64,000 nt of DNA from Gottschalkiaceae bacterium SANA (GTDB taxonomy: Bacteria > Bacillota > Clostridia > Tissierellales > GPF-1): the NCBI GenBank assembly GCA_036323355.1, contig AP028876.1:1302001-1366000 (forward strand). Direction: 5' to 3'. Below the pieces are notes generated by a model. It was not told the origin of the DNA, made no database searches, and saw nothing but the letters and a program-made list of their open reading frames with translations. Shown piece by piece: positions 41,764 through 50,050 of this stretch (position 1 is its first letter; each line of letters opens with the position of its first letter). Both the position numbers and the translations under genes were made by a program.

Positions 41764-42373
41764 AGTCATTGGTATTACGGGAGGCATTGCCACTGGAAAA
41801 TCCACGGCAATTGCCCATATTCGTGAGTTGGGATACCCAGTGATCGATTCGGATCTTTTGGCACGAGAAGTTGTGGAGCCAGGTTCTGAGGGCTTGGATG
41901 CGATTCAGGCGTTTTTTGGTGCTGATATTGTCGTTGACGGCCAATTAAACCGACAGATGCTGGGCGAAATCGTATTTCAGAATGAGACCATGCGTCTTGC
42001 TTTAAACGATATTGTTCACCCTTTGGTCTATAAAGCGATCAAGGAACGAATCGATACTTGCGTGGAGGGCATTGTTTTCGTAGACTCGCCACTGCTCTTC
42101 GAAGGCGTGGGAAAAGCCAAAAGCTACGGCATTCATTATGACGAGGTTTGGCTGATCGATTTGGACGAGGATCAACAATTAGCACGATTAATTGCGAGGA
42201 ATGGCATGACCGAATTTGAAGCAAAGAATCGAATGGATGCTCAATGGTCCATGGAGAAGAAACGTCAATTGGCAGATGTAATCATAGACAATCGAGGAAG
42301 TCGCCAACAGCTATATCATCAGGTGAATGAGGAAATTCAGCGTGTTGAGGAGGTTGTCCGTGGCGAAAACTAA
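41750..42373 (+). CDS. coaE: Dephospho-CoA kinase
   Basis: The 207-residue protein has the P-loop GITGGIATGKST and the CoaE patterns VIDSDLLAREVVEPG, NDIVHPLVYKAI and VFVDSPLLFEG. It phosphorylates the 3'-hydroxyl of dephospho-CoA, the last step of coenzyme A synthesis. The gene overlaps polA by 14 bases and the next gene by 14 bases, so the three are translationally coupled. polA-coaE adjacency is common in Firmicutes. Confidence 0.95.
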   Translation: MKQSKVIGITGGIATGKSTAIAHIRELGYPVIDSDLLAREVVEPGSEGLDAIQAFFGADIVVDGQLNRQMLGEIVFQNETMRLALNDIVHPLVYKAIKERIDTCVEGIVFVDSPLLFEGVGKAKSYGIHYDEVWLIDLDEDQQLARLIARNGMTEFEAKNRMDAQWSMEKKRQLADVIIDNRGSRQQLYHQVNEEIQRVEEVVRGEN

Positions 42374-42923
42374 ACGCAGATCCATTGGGATCCTTGCAAT
42401 TTCATTGGTACTCTTGCTTGCCTTGTACGCGGGCTTGCAGATGCTTTATCCCTTGAAGTATAGAGAAGAAATTGAGTCAGCTGCTGGTGAGTATGGTGTG
42501 CCAGCAAGTTTGATTGCAGCCATGATTGAAACTGAAAGTGGATATCGCGCTAGGGTTGTATCGGAAAAAAATGCCTATGGATTGATGCAAGTGACGAAAT
42601 CGACAGGAATTTGGATTCGAGGCAAGATGGGACGAGATGATGCCATGCCTGACGGGCTTTTGGATCCAGATGTGAACATTCAATACGGTACCTGGTATAT
42701 GCGATATTTACTCAACAAATATGATCAAGAAAATTTGGCCTTGATTGCTTATAACGCGGGTCCTGGAACGGTAGATCGATGGTTGTCTGAAGGGACAATC
42801 ACGCCAGATGATCTTTCTGAGATTCCTTATGGCGAGACGGCAGAGTATCACATGAAAACAAAGCGTAGTCAATTTTTTTATCGCTTGATGTACCGGTTAG
42901 ATGACCGATTAGAGGAGGAATAG
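42360..42923 (+). CDS. Membrane-anchored lytic transglycosylase (SLT family)
   Basis: The 187-residue protein has a signal anchor (residues 8-27, IGILAISLVLLLALYAGL) and a GH23 transglycosylase domain. AAMIETESGYRARVVSEKNA holds the catalytic Glu; AYGLMQV and LALIAYNAGPGTVDRWL complete the signature. It cleaves peptidoglycan glycan strands to 1,6-anhydro ends. Start GTG 42360 is 6 bases after GAGGAGG; other in-frame codons upstream lack a ribosome binding site. Confidence 0.9.
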   Translation: MAKTKRRSIGILAISLVLLLALYAGLQMLYPLKYREEIESAAGEYGVPASLIAAMIETESGYRARVVSEKNAYGLMQVTKSTGIWIRGKMGRDDAMPDGLLDPDVNIQYGTWYMRYLLNKYDQENLALIAYNAGPGTVDRWLSEGTITPDDLSEIPYGETAEYHMKTKRSQFFYRLMYRLDDRLEEE

Positions 42924-42926
42924 ACA

Positions 42927-44633
42927 GTGAAGAGAATCATCATTTGGGGCTTGGTTTTAATCCTGAGTTTAGGATTGTTGGCAGGATGCGGCGAAACAGT
43001 CGTGACCGAGGAGCAGCCTCCGGCGGAACCAGAGGTAACCATAGAAAAAATTCCTATGGCAGGGGGGACCATTACGGTGCCCATCGGCTATTTTAATGGC
43101 TTGAATCCATATTTGAATATGGACAGAAGCATGTATTATTTTAATCAACTGATCTTTGAAGGTTTGTACCGTGTCAATGAGGCTGGGGAAGTAGAGCCTG
43201 TTTTGGCCGAGTCCATTGTGTGGAGCGAGGGTGGACGCATTGCAACCATTACCCTAAAGTCAGGGATTGTCTTCCATGACGGCAGCCGTTTGACTGCTGA
43301 GGATGTGGCCTTCACTCTTCGAGCCTTGCAAGCAGGTGCAGAAGGATTCGAATACAATCAATTCTTTGAATTGACCAATGCCATGGCAGATGAAGAGGAT
43401 TTGTCACAGATTTATCGCGTGACGGCGACATCTGATTCTGAGCTTGTGGTACGTTATGACCAAGCTTATGCCAACGCGGCGAGGGCTTTGATCTTTCCGA
43501 TTGTAAAAGCTTCTTCTTTTGGGGAAGAACTTTCCGAACAGGAACGAATTAAGAATTTTTACGATGCGGAGTATGATTATATGCCCATGGGCACAGGTCC
43601 ATTTCAATACAAATCCAGTGAAAAGCTAAAATCCATTGAACTCGTTGGAAATGAGCAGTGGTGGCAGGAAAGTCCTTGGTTGGATGGTGTTACAGGTGTT
43701 GTTGTAGAAAGTCAGGCTGGTGGAATTGAATCTTTTACAAATGGGATTTTGGATGTGATGACGACAACGGAGAATGATCCGCAAAAATATGGACAAAATG
43801 AAGTACGGGTTGCTAGTTTTGAAACGGATCGGGCGGAGGCCTTGTTCTTTAATTTTCATTCAGACTTGTATGAACGGGAAGAAGCAGCTGCTATTCGCCG
43901 TGCCATTGCCAAAGCAATTGATCAAAATGCGATTATCGATTCCGTTTATGGCGGACACGCAAAACCAGCAAGTTATCTTTTGCCGCCGGGGATTAACGAT
44001 GGGGCCATTCGTCCTGTAGACCTGGCAAGTGCAAAAGCAGAATTGGATGCGGCAGGCATTGTGGACGGTAATGACGATGGGGTTCGAGAGCTGGATGGAC
44101 GCAAGTTCCAGATGACTCTTTTGGTAGATGCTGAGAATGCCATGCGAATGAAAATTGCGGAGCAAATCAAGTCCGACTTGGCAAAAATAGGGGTTGAAAT
44201 TCTGGTCCGATCGCAGTATACTGATAAGGCGGATTTGATCCAATGGTACCGTACGTCCTTGGTTGAGAAACAAGATGATTTGGTTCTTCTTGGATGGGAA
44301 CTTGGATTTGTTCCAGATCCAGGTTTTGCACTTGTTACCGATGATTCGGAAACAACGATGAATCTGACAGGTTATACAAATGAAGAAATGGACGCCATTC
44401 TTCGATCCTTGTTTATGACAACAGATTCTGCACAATGGGATGAAGAATTGGACCAATGGAAAGAGGCAATGAATGTGGAAATGCCAATACTAGGACTAGT
44501 TAATCGCAAAGCAGCCTTGCTGGTAAACGGAAGGGTGAACGGCGATTTGAACGGAAATGTCTATGAAATGTATCGTGGTATGGAGCATTGGTTTGTTGAG
44601 TACGAAGAAAAAGAAATAAATCCCGGGCAGTAA
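42927..44633 (+). CDS. Oligopeptide/dipeptide-binding lipoprotein (SBP family 5)
   Basis: The 568-residue protein has a lipoprotein signal ending LLAGC and an SBP_bac_5 domain. FNGLNPYLNMDRSMYYFNQLIFEGL is split over the usual N-terminal region, then VLAESIVWSEGG, LKSGIVFHDGSRLTAEDVAF and YMPMGTGPFQYKS. It binds peptides or similar solutes for an ABC importer, but no permease or ATPase gene is adjacent, so it is an orphan binding protein or works with a distant importer. GTG start after GAGGAGG. Confidence 0.9.
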   Translation: MKRIIIWGLVLILSLGLLAGCGETVVTEEQPPAEPEVTIEKIPMAGGTITVPIGYFNGLNPYLNMDRSMYYFNQLIFEGLYRVNEAGEVEPVLAESIVWSEGGRIATITLKSGIVFHDGSRLTAEDVAFTLRALQAGAEGFEYNQFFELTNAMADEEDLSQIYRVTATSDSELVVRYDQAYANAARALIFPIVKASSFGEELSEQERIKNFYDAEYDYMPMGTGPFQYKSSEKLKSIELVGNEQWWQESPWLDGVTGVVVESQAGGIESFTNGILDVMTTTENDPQKYGQNEVRVASFETDRAEALFFNFHSDLYEREEAAAIRRAIAKAIDQNAIIDSVYGGHAKPASYLLPPGINDGAIRPVDLASAKAELDAAGIVDGNDDGVRELDGRKFQMTLLVDAENAMRMKIAEQIKSDLAKIGVEILVRSQYTDKADLIQWYRTSLVEKQDDLVLLGWELGFVPDPGFALVTDDSETTMNLTGYTNEEMDAILRSLFMTTDSAQWDEELDQWKEAMNVEMPILGLVNRKAALLVNGRVNGDLNGNVYEMYRGMEHWFVEYEEKEINPGQ

Positions 44634-44640
44634 TTGCCCG
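44624..44640 (+). terminator. Hairpin over the stop codon of the binding-protein gene
   Basis: CGGGCA / TGCCCG with loop GTAAT, followed by CTTTAT. The T tract is short, so some read-through into the tRNA is possible. Confidence 0.5.
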
Positions 44641-44646
44641 CTTTAT

Positions 44647-44733
44647 GCAAGAGTGGTGGAATAGGCAGACACGCAAGTTTGAGGGACTTGTGGCAGAAAT
44701 GCTGTGTGGGTTCAAATCCCATCTCTTGCACCA
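44647..44733 (+). tRNA. tRNA-Leu (anticodon GAG)
   Basis: Acceptor GCAAGAG pairs with CTCTTGC, then A and an encoded CCA (44731-44733). Loop TTGAGGG between CAAGT and ACTTG gives anticodon GAG. The variable arm is long and GGTTCAAATCC fits the T-arm. Confidence 0.95.
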
Positions 44734-44737
44734 ATTC

Positions 44738-44768
44738 GGACGTTCATTTATTTGGACGTCCTTTTTTT
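44738..44768 (+). terminator. Terminator after tRNA-Leu(GAG)
   Basis: GGACGT / ACGTCC stem with a 12-nt loop, followed by seven T. Confidence 0.75.
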
Positions 44769-44819
44769 CATATCGACGTGGAAGGGACTTTGTTATATAA
44801 TAAACACAATCAATTTTGA

Positions 44820-44848
44820 TTGTGGCAAACGATTGCCGTGGATATAAT
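44820..44848 (+). promoter_or_regulatory. Promoter of the sensory-hydrogenase cluster
   Basis: TTGTGG (44820-44825), a 17-bp spacer and a perfect TATAAT (44843-44848), directly before AAGGAGGA and the first gene. Confidence 0.65.
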
Positions 44849-44860
44849 AAGGAGGACCCG

Positions 44861-45211
44861 ATGAAATTAAAAGAAATTAAGGAGATACTCGACGCCGAAT
44901 GCCTGACAGATGAAGCCTGCCTGGAGTATGAGGTGGAACATGCCTTTGGATCCGATTTAATGAGTGATGTATTGGCGTTTGTCGATGATAACACCTTATT
45001 GCTGACAGGTCTTGTGAATCCGCAAGTCATTCGTACGGCGGAGATGATGGATATCAAGCAAATCGTTTTTGTTCGTGGCAAACAACCGGCAGAAGGAACC
45101 ATTCGACTGGCCCAAGCCAATGGAATCGCGCTACTGGCAACCCGAGAGATTCTTTTTACTGCTTGTGGAAAACTTTACGAGAAGGGATTAAGAGGAGTGT
45201 CGATACTATGA
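44861..45211 (+). CDS. DRTGG-domain protein, first of two
   Basis: The 116-residue protein starts MKLKEIKEILDAECL and has the DRTGG fold pattern (FGSDLMSDVLAFVDDNTLLLTG, MDIKQIVFVRGKQP). DRTGG domains occur in phosphotransacetylase and CBS proteins and are thought to bind nucleotides or CoA-like ligands. A second copy lies at 46949. In Clostridia such genes group with sensory [FeFe]-hydrogenase genes, as here. The ATG follows AAGGAGGA; an earlier in-frame codon at 44816 overlaps the -35 box. Confidence 0.85.
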   Translation: MKLKEIKEILDAECLTDEACLEYEVEHAFGSDLMSDVLAFVDDNTLLLTGLVNPQVIRTAEMMDIKQIVFVRGKQPAEGTIRLAQANGIALLATREILFTACGKLYEKGLRGVSIL

Positions 45212-45639
45212 CAGAAGAAGTGGCAGCATCCTTTGATTATGAAATTGAAAAGGATGATTTTAAAATAGCGGGCTCGGCATCGAGTCATATCAAAAAAATA
45301 TTAAAACAATTGGGCTTGCCAAATCCCTTAATCCGTCGCGCGTCTATTATTGCCTATGAATTGGAAATCAATTTGGTGATCCATACATTTGGAGGTTCTA
45401 TGCGCCTCGAGGTACATCCGGATCGTATTGTGATTTTAACAGAAGATGTAGGACCAGGGATTGAAGATGTCGATCAAGCCTTGATAGAAGGATATTCCAC
45501 GGCAAATGACAAAGCCAGAGAAATGGGTTTTGGCGCGGGGATGGGACTGCCGAATATTCGGCGTTGCTCCGATGATTTTTCCATTCGCTCAAAGCTTGGG
45601 GAAGGAACTTGGATTCGATCGGAGATTCATGTAGGATAG
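45208..45639 (+). CDS. RsbW-like ATP-binding protein
   Basis: The 143-residue protein has a GHKL ATPase fold: RASIIAYELEINLVIHTFGG (N-box), VILTEDVGPGIEDVDQA (G1) and GFGAGMGLPNIRRCSDDFSI (G2), then GTWIRSEI. This is the build of serine kinases and anti-sigma factors such as RsbW and SpoIIAB. Its partner is unknown; the cluster suggests it passes on a redox or hydrogen signal. The ATG overlaps the stop of the DRTGG gene (ATGA). Confidence 0.85.
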   Translation: MTEEVAASFDYEIEKDDFKIAGSASSHIKKILKQLGLPNPLIRRASIIAYELEINLVIHTFGGSMRLEVHPDRIVILTEDVGPGIEDVDQALIEGYSTANDKAREMGFGAGMGLPNIRRCSDDFSIRSKLGEGTWIRSEIHVG

Positions 45640-45678
45640 CGGGTCATAATGACAAGCAGTATAGATACGGAGGAAATT

Positions 45679-46962
45679 ATGATGGGTAAGGATGCACATG
45701 CAGTCAAAGTACGAGCGGATCGCTGCACGGGATGCACGCGGTGCATGCAAAGCTGTCCCACGGAAGCGATTCGTGTGAAAGAGGGGCTAGCAATTATTAA
45801 TGCAGCCCGTTGTATCGATTGCAGTCAATGTATAGAGAGTTGCCCTTTTGACGCTCACAGCATTGATAGTGGAAGCTTGGAAGATATCAAGAACTTTAAA
45901 TATACGATAGTAATTCCGGCCATCACCTTCGCTGCCCAATTTTCGGGTGGACCGAAGATTGATGTGCTTTGTTCAGCTTTGCGCAAGCTGGGATTTGACC
46001 TTGTTTTCAGCGAAGGATTGGCAGTTGATTATTTAAAGGACCGTGTTCGTGAAATTGTTGTGAATAATCAAGTGAAGAAACCGATTATTTCATCGCATTG
46101 CCCAGCAGTGATTCGGTTGATTCAGACCAAGTATTCTTCCTTAATCGATCACATTATGCCAACGGGATCGCCTGTGGATATTGCAGCCAACATGGCTCGA
46201 AATCTGATTAAGGAAAAATATGGGTATTCAGATTCGGATATCGGAGTCTTTTATCTCTCACCTTGTCCAGCAAGAATCACCAATGTCGTCAATCCCATCG
46301 GCATGCAAGAATCTGCTATTAATGTGACGATTCCCATTAAGGATGTTTACGGAGATGTATTGCGAATTTTAAGTGGTATGAAAGAGCCTGTAAGTGAATT
46401 CAGCAATTGCATGAAGCCGGAAAATCTGCCATGGGCTGAAGTTGGTGGTCAGGCAAAGATGAGCGGAGTAGATAATTATATCGCTGTTTCTGGCATCCAT
46501 GAAGTAGCCAAAGTGTTTGACCAAATCGAGATGGGAGAATTGGATGAGGTAGATTTTATTGAAGCTTCTTCCTGTACCGGTGGCTGTGTAGGGGGGCCTT
46601 TAAATATCGAAAATCCCTTTGTGGCTCAGCGAAATATTCGAAGACTGGCAGAAAATTCATCGCAAGGATACTTTCAAATGATCGATTCTGTCTTGGCACA
46701 GTTTAAACACATCTACTTGACGGAAGAAATTTCGCCGAAACAAACCAATATTCTTGACGAGGACTTCACCAAAGCAATCGAAAAGATGAAACAGATTGAA
46801 GAGATTACATCTAGATTACGGGGCCTAGATTGCGGATCTTGCGGGGCGCCAAATTGTCGTGCGTTGGCTGAAGATATTGTTCAAGGAAAGGCGCGCATGG
46901 AAGATTGTGTATTCTATCAAGAACAACAACATTTATGGAGGTTAGAAGATGAAAGTGAGTGA
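45679..46962 (+). CDS. Putative sensory [FeFe]-hydrogenase-like protein
   Basis: The 427-residue protein has two N-terminal [4Fe-4S] motifs (CTGCTRCMQSCP, CIDCSQCIESCP). An [FeFe]-hydrogenase domain follows in which SSHCPAV (near 138) stands for TSCCP, SPCPARITN (near 193) for PCxxKxxE, and SSCTGGCVGG (near 296) for CxGGCxxGG. All four H-cluster cysteines appear kept, but the proton-transfer Cys is His, Lys is Arg and Glu is Asn. A C-terminal Fe-S motif CGSCGAPNCRALAED ends it. These changes and the neighbours point to a sensor rather than a high-turnover enzyme. ATG 45679 follows CGGAGG. Confidence 0.85.
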   Translation: MMGKDAHAVKVRADRCTGCTRCMQSCPTEAIRVKEGLAIINAARCIDCSQCIESCPFDAHSIDSGSLEDIKNFKYTIVIPAITFAAQFSGGPKIDVLCSALRKLGFDLVFSEGLAVDYLKDRVREIVVNNQVKKPIISSHCPAVIRLIQTKYSSLIDHIMPTGSPVDIAANMARNLIKEKYGYSDSDIGVFYLSPCPARITNVVNPIGMQESAINVTIPIKDVYGDVLRILSGMKEPVSEFSNCMKPENLPWAEVGGQAKMSGVDNYIAVSGIHEVAKVFDQIEMGELDEVDFIEASSCTGGCVGGPLNIENPFVAQRNIRRLAENSSQGYFQMIDSVLAQFKHIYLTEEISPKQTNILDEDFTKAIEKMKQIEEITSRLRGLDCGSCGAPNCRALAEDIVQGKARMEDCVFYQEQQHLWRLEDESE

Positions 46963-47284
46963 AATGCTGGCAGGAGCCGAGTTGATTCAAGTAGCCGGCG
47001 AATCGGGGAATGGCAACGAAATCAAGGGTGCCTATATTGGTGATCTTTTAAGTCTAGTTATGTCCCGCGCCTTGGAAGGGAATCTTTGGATTACCATTCA
47101 AGCCCATGAAAATATTGTGGCCGTTGCAAGTTTGGTTGAAGTCAGTGCGATCGTTGTTGCTGAGGGAATTCGTGTAGAAGCAGGAACCATTGAAAAGGCC
47201 AATGAATTGGATATTCCGATTTTCGAATCAATAGCTCCAGCATTTGAACTAGCGAAAACGATGATTGGGCTGGGTATCCAGTGA
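46949..47284 (+). CDS. DRTGG-domain protein, second of two
   Basis: The 111-residue protein reads MKVSEMLAGAELIQVAGESG, then IGDLLSLVMSRALEGNLWIT and LDIPIFESIAPAFEL, the same small fold as the protein at 44861. It overlaps the end of the hydrogenase gene by 14 bases and its stop overlaps the next gene start, so it is tightly coupled. Ligand unknown; an adenylate or acyl-phosphate-type signal is possible. Confidence 0.85.
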   Translation: MKVSEMLAGAELIQVAGESGNGNEIKGAYIGDLLSLVMSRALEGNLWITIQAHENIVAVASLVEVSAIVVAEGIRVEAGTIEKANELDIPIFESIAPAFELAKTMIGLGIQ

Positions 47285-47988
47285 AAGTAGCAGCGGATCT
47301 GCATATTCATTCAGGGCTGTCGCCATGCGGTCATGATGATATGACACCGCACAATATTTGTGGCATGGCGAGTGTCAAGGAATTACAGATGATTGCTGTC
47401 ACCGACCATAATTCAGTAGGTAACTTACGACGTTTAGAAGCTGCAGCCCAGGATTATGGAATCATTCTTCTACCTGGAATTGAGATTCAGACACGTGAAG
47501 AAATTCATGTCTTAGGGTATTTTCCAACGGTTGAAGCGGCAGAGGCTTTTGCAAAAGACTTAGCGCTAGCGCTTCCTAAAAGGAAGAATGTAGTTAAGCT
47601 TTTTGGCCATCAGTGGCTGTATAATGAAGAAGATGAAGCTCAAGGTGAGGTGGCGGATTTGTTGCTTCAAAGCATTGAGTGGGACTTGAAGGAAACCATC
47701 CAAAGGGTGAAAGCCTTTGGCGGGGTTGCTGTTCCTGCGCATGTGGACAAGGCAGCTAACAGTCTTGTGGCAACATTGGGGTTTGTACCGCCGGATCTAC
47801 CGGTGGCTACTCTTGAGATCAGCGGGCGATACGATCGTGAAAATGATCCGATGATGCTAGCTTCTTTTCAATTGATTCGATCTTCCGATGCACATTTTTT
47901 ACGAGATCTATTGGAGGCGGAAGAAATTTACGAACTGCCAACCTGTAGTCGCGAGGCCATGTTGGCTTATTTACGAGGAGGGGAATGA
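47281..47988 (+). CDS. PHP-domain phosphoesterase
   Basis: The 235-residue protein starts MKVAADLHIHSGLSPCGHDD, the PHP metal-binding HxH motif. IAVTDHN, LLPGIEIQTREEIHVLGYF, PAHVDKA and RSSDAH supply the other His/Asp metal ligands. PHP proteins hydrolyse phosphate esters such as histidinol phosphate or 3',5'-nucleotide ends; the substrate here is unknown. GTG start overlaps the previous stop. It is part of the hydrogenase cluster. Confidence 0.9.
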   Translation: MKVAADLHIHSGLSPCGHDDMTPHNICGMASVKELQMIAVTDHNSVGNLRRLEAAAQDYGIILLPGIEIQTREEIHVLGYFPTVEAAEAFAKDLALALPKRKNVVKLFGHQWLYNEEDEAQGEVADLLLQSIEWDLKETIQRVKAFGGVAVPAHVDKAANSLVATLGFVPPDLPVATLEISGRYDRENDPMMLASFQLIRSSDAHFLRDLLEAEEIYELPTCSREAMLAYLRGGE

Positions 47989-47989
47989 G

Positions 47990-48550
47990 ATGCGTGATCT
48001 TTCCTTGCACCTGTTGGATTTGGCTGAAAATGCCATACGGGCGGAAGCTACCTTGGTGCATGTTTTGGTAGAGGAGTCTCCATCAAGCAACCGACTGAAA
48101 CTAGCCATTATTGATAATGGGAAAGGGATGAGTCCGGAATTCTTGGCTTCGGTGAAGAGCCCGTTTTCAACCACAAGAACCACACGTAAAGTGGGACTGG
48201 GCATTCCCTTGATGAAAGCGACTGCGGAGCGGTCGGGTGGAAATCTGACGATTGACTCTACTTTGGGAAAAGGAACAACCATTATTACGGAACTGGAATA
48301 TAACCATATCGATCGACCACCCCTGGGACGGGTTGAGGATACGATCGTAAGTTTGATGTCTTTCCATCATGGAATTGATATCCATTTCACCTATCGTTAT
48401 GATGCGAAGGTGTTTGAATTTCATACCGAGGAAATTAAGGCGATTTATACGGATCTTGATTATTACCCCACCGAAGTGCTGGCGTGGGTAAAGACTTATC
48501 TTTTGGAGAATATGGAGGAACAAAAGAGTCAAATTCCTAATCAAGCGTGA
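47990..48550 (+). CDS. GHKL ATP-binding (histidine-kinase-like) protein
   Basis: The 186-residue protein has HLLDLAENAIRAEATLVHV (N-box), IIDNGKGMSPEF (G1), TTRTTRKVGLGIPLMKATAE (G2) and GKGTTIITELE, the ATPase half of a histidine kinase without a phosphorylatable His domain. A 60-residue C-terminal extension follows. In Clostridia this protein accompanies DRTGG and PHP genes near sensory hydrogenase genes. ATG 47990 follows GAGGAGGGG; earlier in-frame codons overlap the PHP gene. Confidence 0.85.
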   Translation: MRDLSLHLLDLAENAIRAEATLVHVLVEESPSSNRLKLAIIDNGKGMSPEFLASVKSPFSTTRTTRKVGLGIPLMKATAERSGGNLTIDSTLGKGTTIITELEYNHIDRPPLGRVEDTIVSLMSFHHGIDIHFTYRYDAKVFEFHTEEIKAIYTDLDYYPTEVLAWVKTYLLENMEEQKSQIPNQA

Positions 48551-48567
48551 TAATTATTTAACGCTTG
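48542..48567 (+). terminator. Hairpin at the end of the hydrogenase cluster
   Basis: CAAGCGT / ACGCTTG, a perfect 7-bp stem over the stop codon, followed by TATTGGTGGTTTTTT. A T tract is present but delayed, so this may be a weak terminator. Confidence 0.45.
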
Positions 48568-48594
48568 TATTGGTGGTTTTTTCAGTGTTATAAT
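48565..48594 (+). promoter_or_regulatory. Promoter of the rnf operon
   Basis: TTGTAT (48565-48570), an 18-bp spacer and a perfect TATAAT (48589-48594). Confidence 0.75.
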
Positions 48595-48627
48595 GAATTT
48601 GATTTAAAATAGAATTTGTCAAATCAA

Positions 48628-48657
48628 AGCATCAGGGGAAATCCTGAGCTTTTTTTG
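48628..48657 (+). terminator. Terminator hairpin in the rnf leader (possible attenuator)
   Basis: AGC-a-TCAGG pairs with CCTGA-GCT around GGGAAAT, followed by seven T. It lies between the rnf promoter and rnfC, about 30 bases after the predicted start of transcription, with no other promoter of comparable quality before rnfC. Confidence 0.7.
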
Positions 48658-48712
48658 GGCTTATGTTGCATAATGTATACAAAGTGAAAAAAGTAAGATT
48701 GGGGTGAAAGAG

Positions 48713-50038
48713 ATGGGTGAAAAAGTATTTACATTTAGTGGAGGAATCCATCCGCCGCATTTTAAGAAGCAGACTGAAAAGTTGGCTTTAGCGAATGCCG
48801 AGTTGCCGAAAATGGTAACGATTCCTCTTCAGCAACACATTGGAGCACCTTGTCAACCAATTGTAGCGGTAGGCGATCTCGTAAAGGTAGGTCAAGTCAT
48901 TGGACAGGCAGAAGCCTTCGTCAGTGCGCCGATCCACTCGAGCGTGTCGGGTACCGTTAAAAAAATTGGTAAGTTTCTAGCGCCAGGCGGCGCGACAACT
49001 TGTGTTGTCATTGAAGCGGACGGGGAGGATGCTTGGGATGAAAGCATTCAACCAACGAAAAACTGGCTGCAAGCCGATGCAAAGGACTTATTACGTATTG
49101 TTAAAGAAGCAGGAATTACCGGTATGGGTGGGGCATCGTTCCCAACTCATGTCAAACTGTCTCCACCGAAAGATAAGCCAATTGATGTGGTAATCTTGAA
49201 CGGTGCAGAGTGTGAGCCTTATTTGACTGCCGATCATCGTTTGATGTTGGAAATGCCAGAGAAGGTTGTTACTGGATTGAAAGTTATGATGCGGATTCTT
49301 GGGGTTACAACTGGATACATCGGGATTGAAAATAACAAGATGGACGCAGTAGCGGCAATGGAAAGAGCCGTTGCAGATGAGCCTGGCATTGAAGTGCGCG
49401 TTATGCAGGTCAAATACCCACAGGGTGATGAAAAACGCTTAATCAACGCAACAACAGGACGTGTAGTCCCTTCAGGAGCCCTTCCTATGGAAGTTGGCGC
49501 TGTTGTTTCTAATGTTGGAACTGCAGCAGCGATCTGTGATGCTGTTGTAGAAGGCAAGCCGGTTATAGAACGGATTGTAACAATTACGGGTTCAGCGATT
49601 GAACAACCAAAGAACTTGGTGGTTCGAATTGGAACGCAGTTTTCAGAAGTGATTGAACAATGCGGCGGTTACAAAGGAACACCTGGGAAACTTCTAATGG
49701 GTGGACCGATGATGGGCTTGGCGCAATATACTGATGAGGTTCCAGTGATTAAGGGAACGTCGGGAATCTTGGTTCTTTCAGAAGAAGATGCACGTCTACC
49801 TGAACCATCTGCATGTATTCGTTGTGGAAAATGTGTGGATGCTTGTCCGATTAATTTGCTTCCTCTGTTTATCAGTCGATATTCTTTGAACGGCGACTTT
49901 GAAGCCGCAGAAAAATATCGTGCTATGGATTGTATTCAATGTGGGTCATGCTCCTTTGTATGTCCGGCAAAACGTCCATTGGTTGAAGCGATTCGTGTGG
50001 CACGAGGCGAGATTATCGCGAAAAGAAGAAAGGGCTAG
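48713..50038 (+). CDS. rnfC: Rnf complex subunit RnfC
   Basis: The 441-residue protein has the RnfC N-terminal pattern FSGGIHPPHFKKQTEK, the flavin/NADH-binding region VILNGAECEPYLTADHRLML, and two [4Fe-4S] motifs CIRCGKCVDACPINL and CIQCGSCSFVCPAKRPL. It is the peripheral NAD(H)-side subunit of the sodium- or proton-pumping ferredoxin:NAD+ oxidoreductase. ATG 48713 follows GGGGTG. First gene of the six-gene operon rnfCDGEAB. Confidence 0.95.
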   Translation: MGEKVFTFSGGIHPPHFKKQTEKLALANAELPKMVTIPLQQHIGAPCQPIVAVGDLVKVGQVIGQAEAFVSAPIHSSVSGTVKKIGKFLAPGGATTCVVIEADGEDAWDESIQPTKNWLQADAKDLLRIVKEAGITGMGGASFPTHVKLSPPKDKPIDVVILNGAECEPYLTADHRLMLEMPEKVVTGLKVMMRILGVTTGYIGIENNKMDAVAAMERAVADEPGIEVRVMQVKYPQGDEKRLINATTGRVVPSGALPMEVGAVVSNVGTAAAICDAVVEGKPVIERIVTITGSAIEQPKNLVVRIGTQFSEVIEQCGGYKGTPGKLLMGGPMMGLAQYTDEVPVIKGTSGILVLSEEDARLPEPSACIRCGKCVDACPINLLPLFISRYSLNGDFEAAEKYRAMDCIQCGSCSFVCPAKRPLVEAIRVARGEIIAKRRKG

Positions 50039-50050
50039 GGGGAAGAATCA

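Noticed and set aside
43860-44456. A 198-codon minus-strand frame inside the peptide-binding lipoprotein gene
   Set aside because: Lies fully opposite a clear SBP_bac_5 gene, has no ribosome binding site and no protein-like domain.
48595-48712. Riboswitch in the rnf leader
   Set aside because: Only about 30 bases lie before the terminator hairpin, and no conserved motif of a known class is visible.
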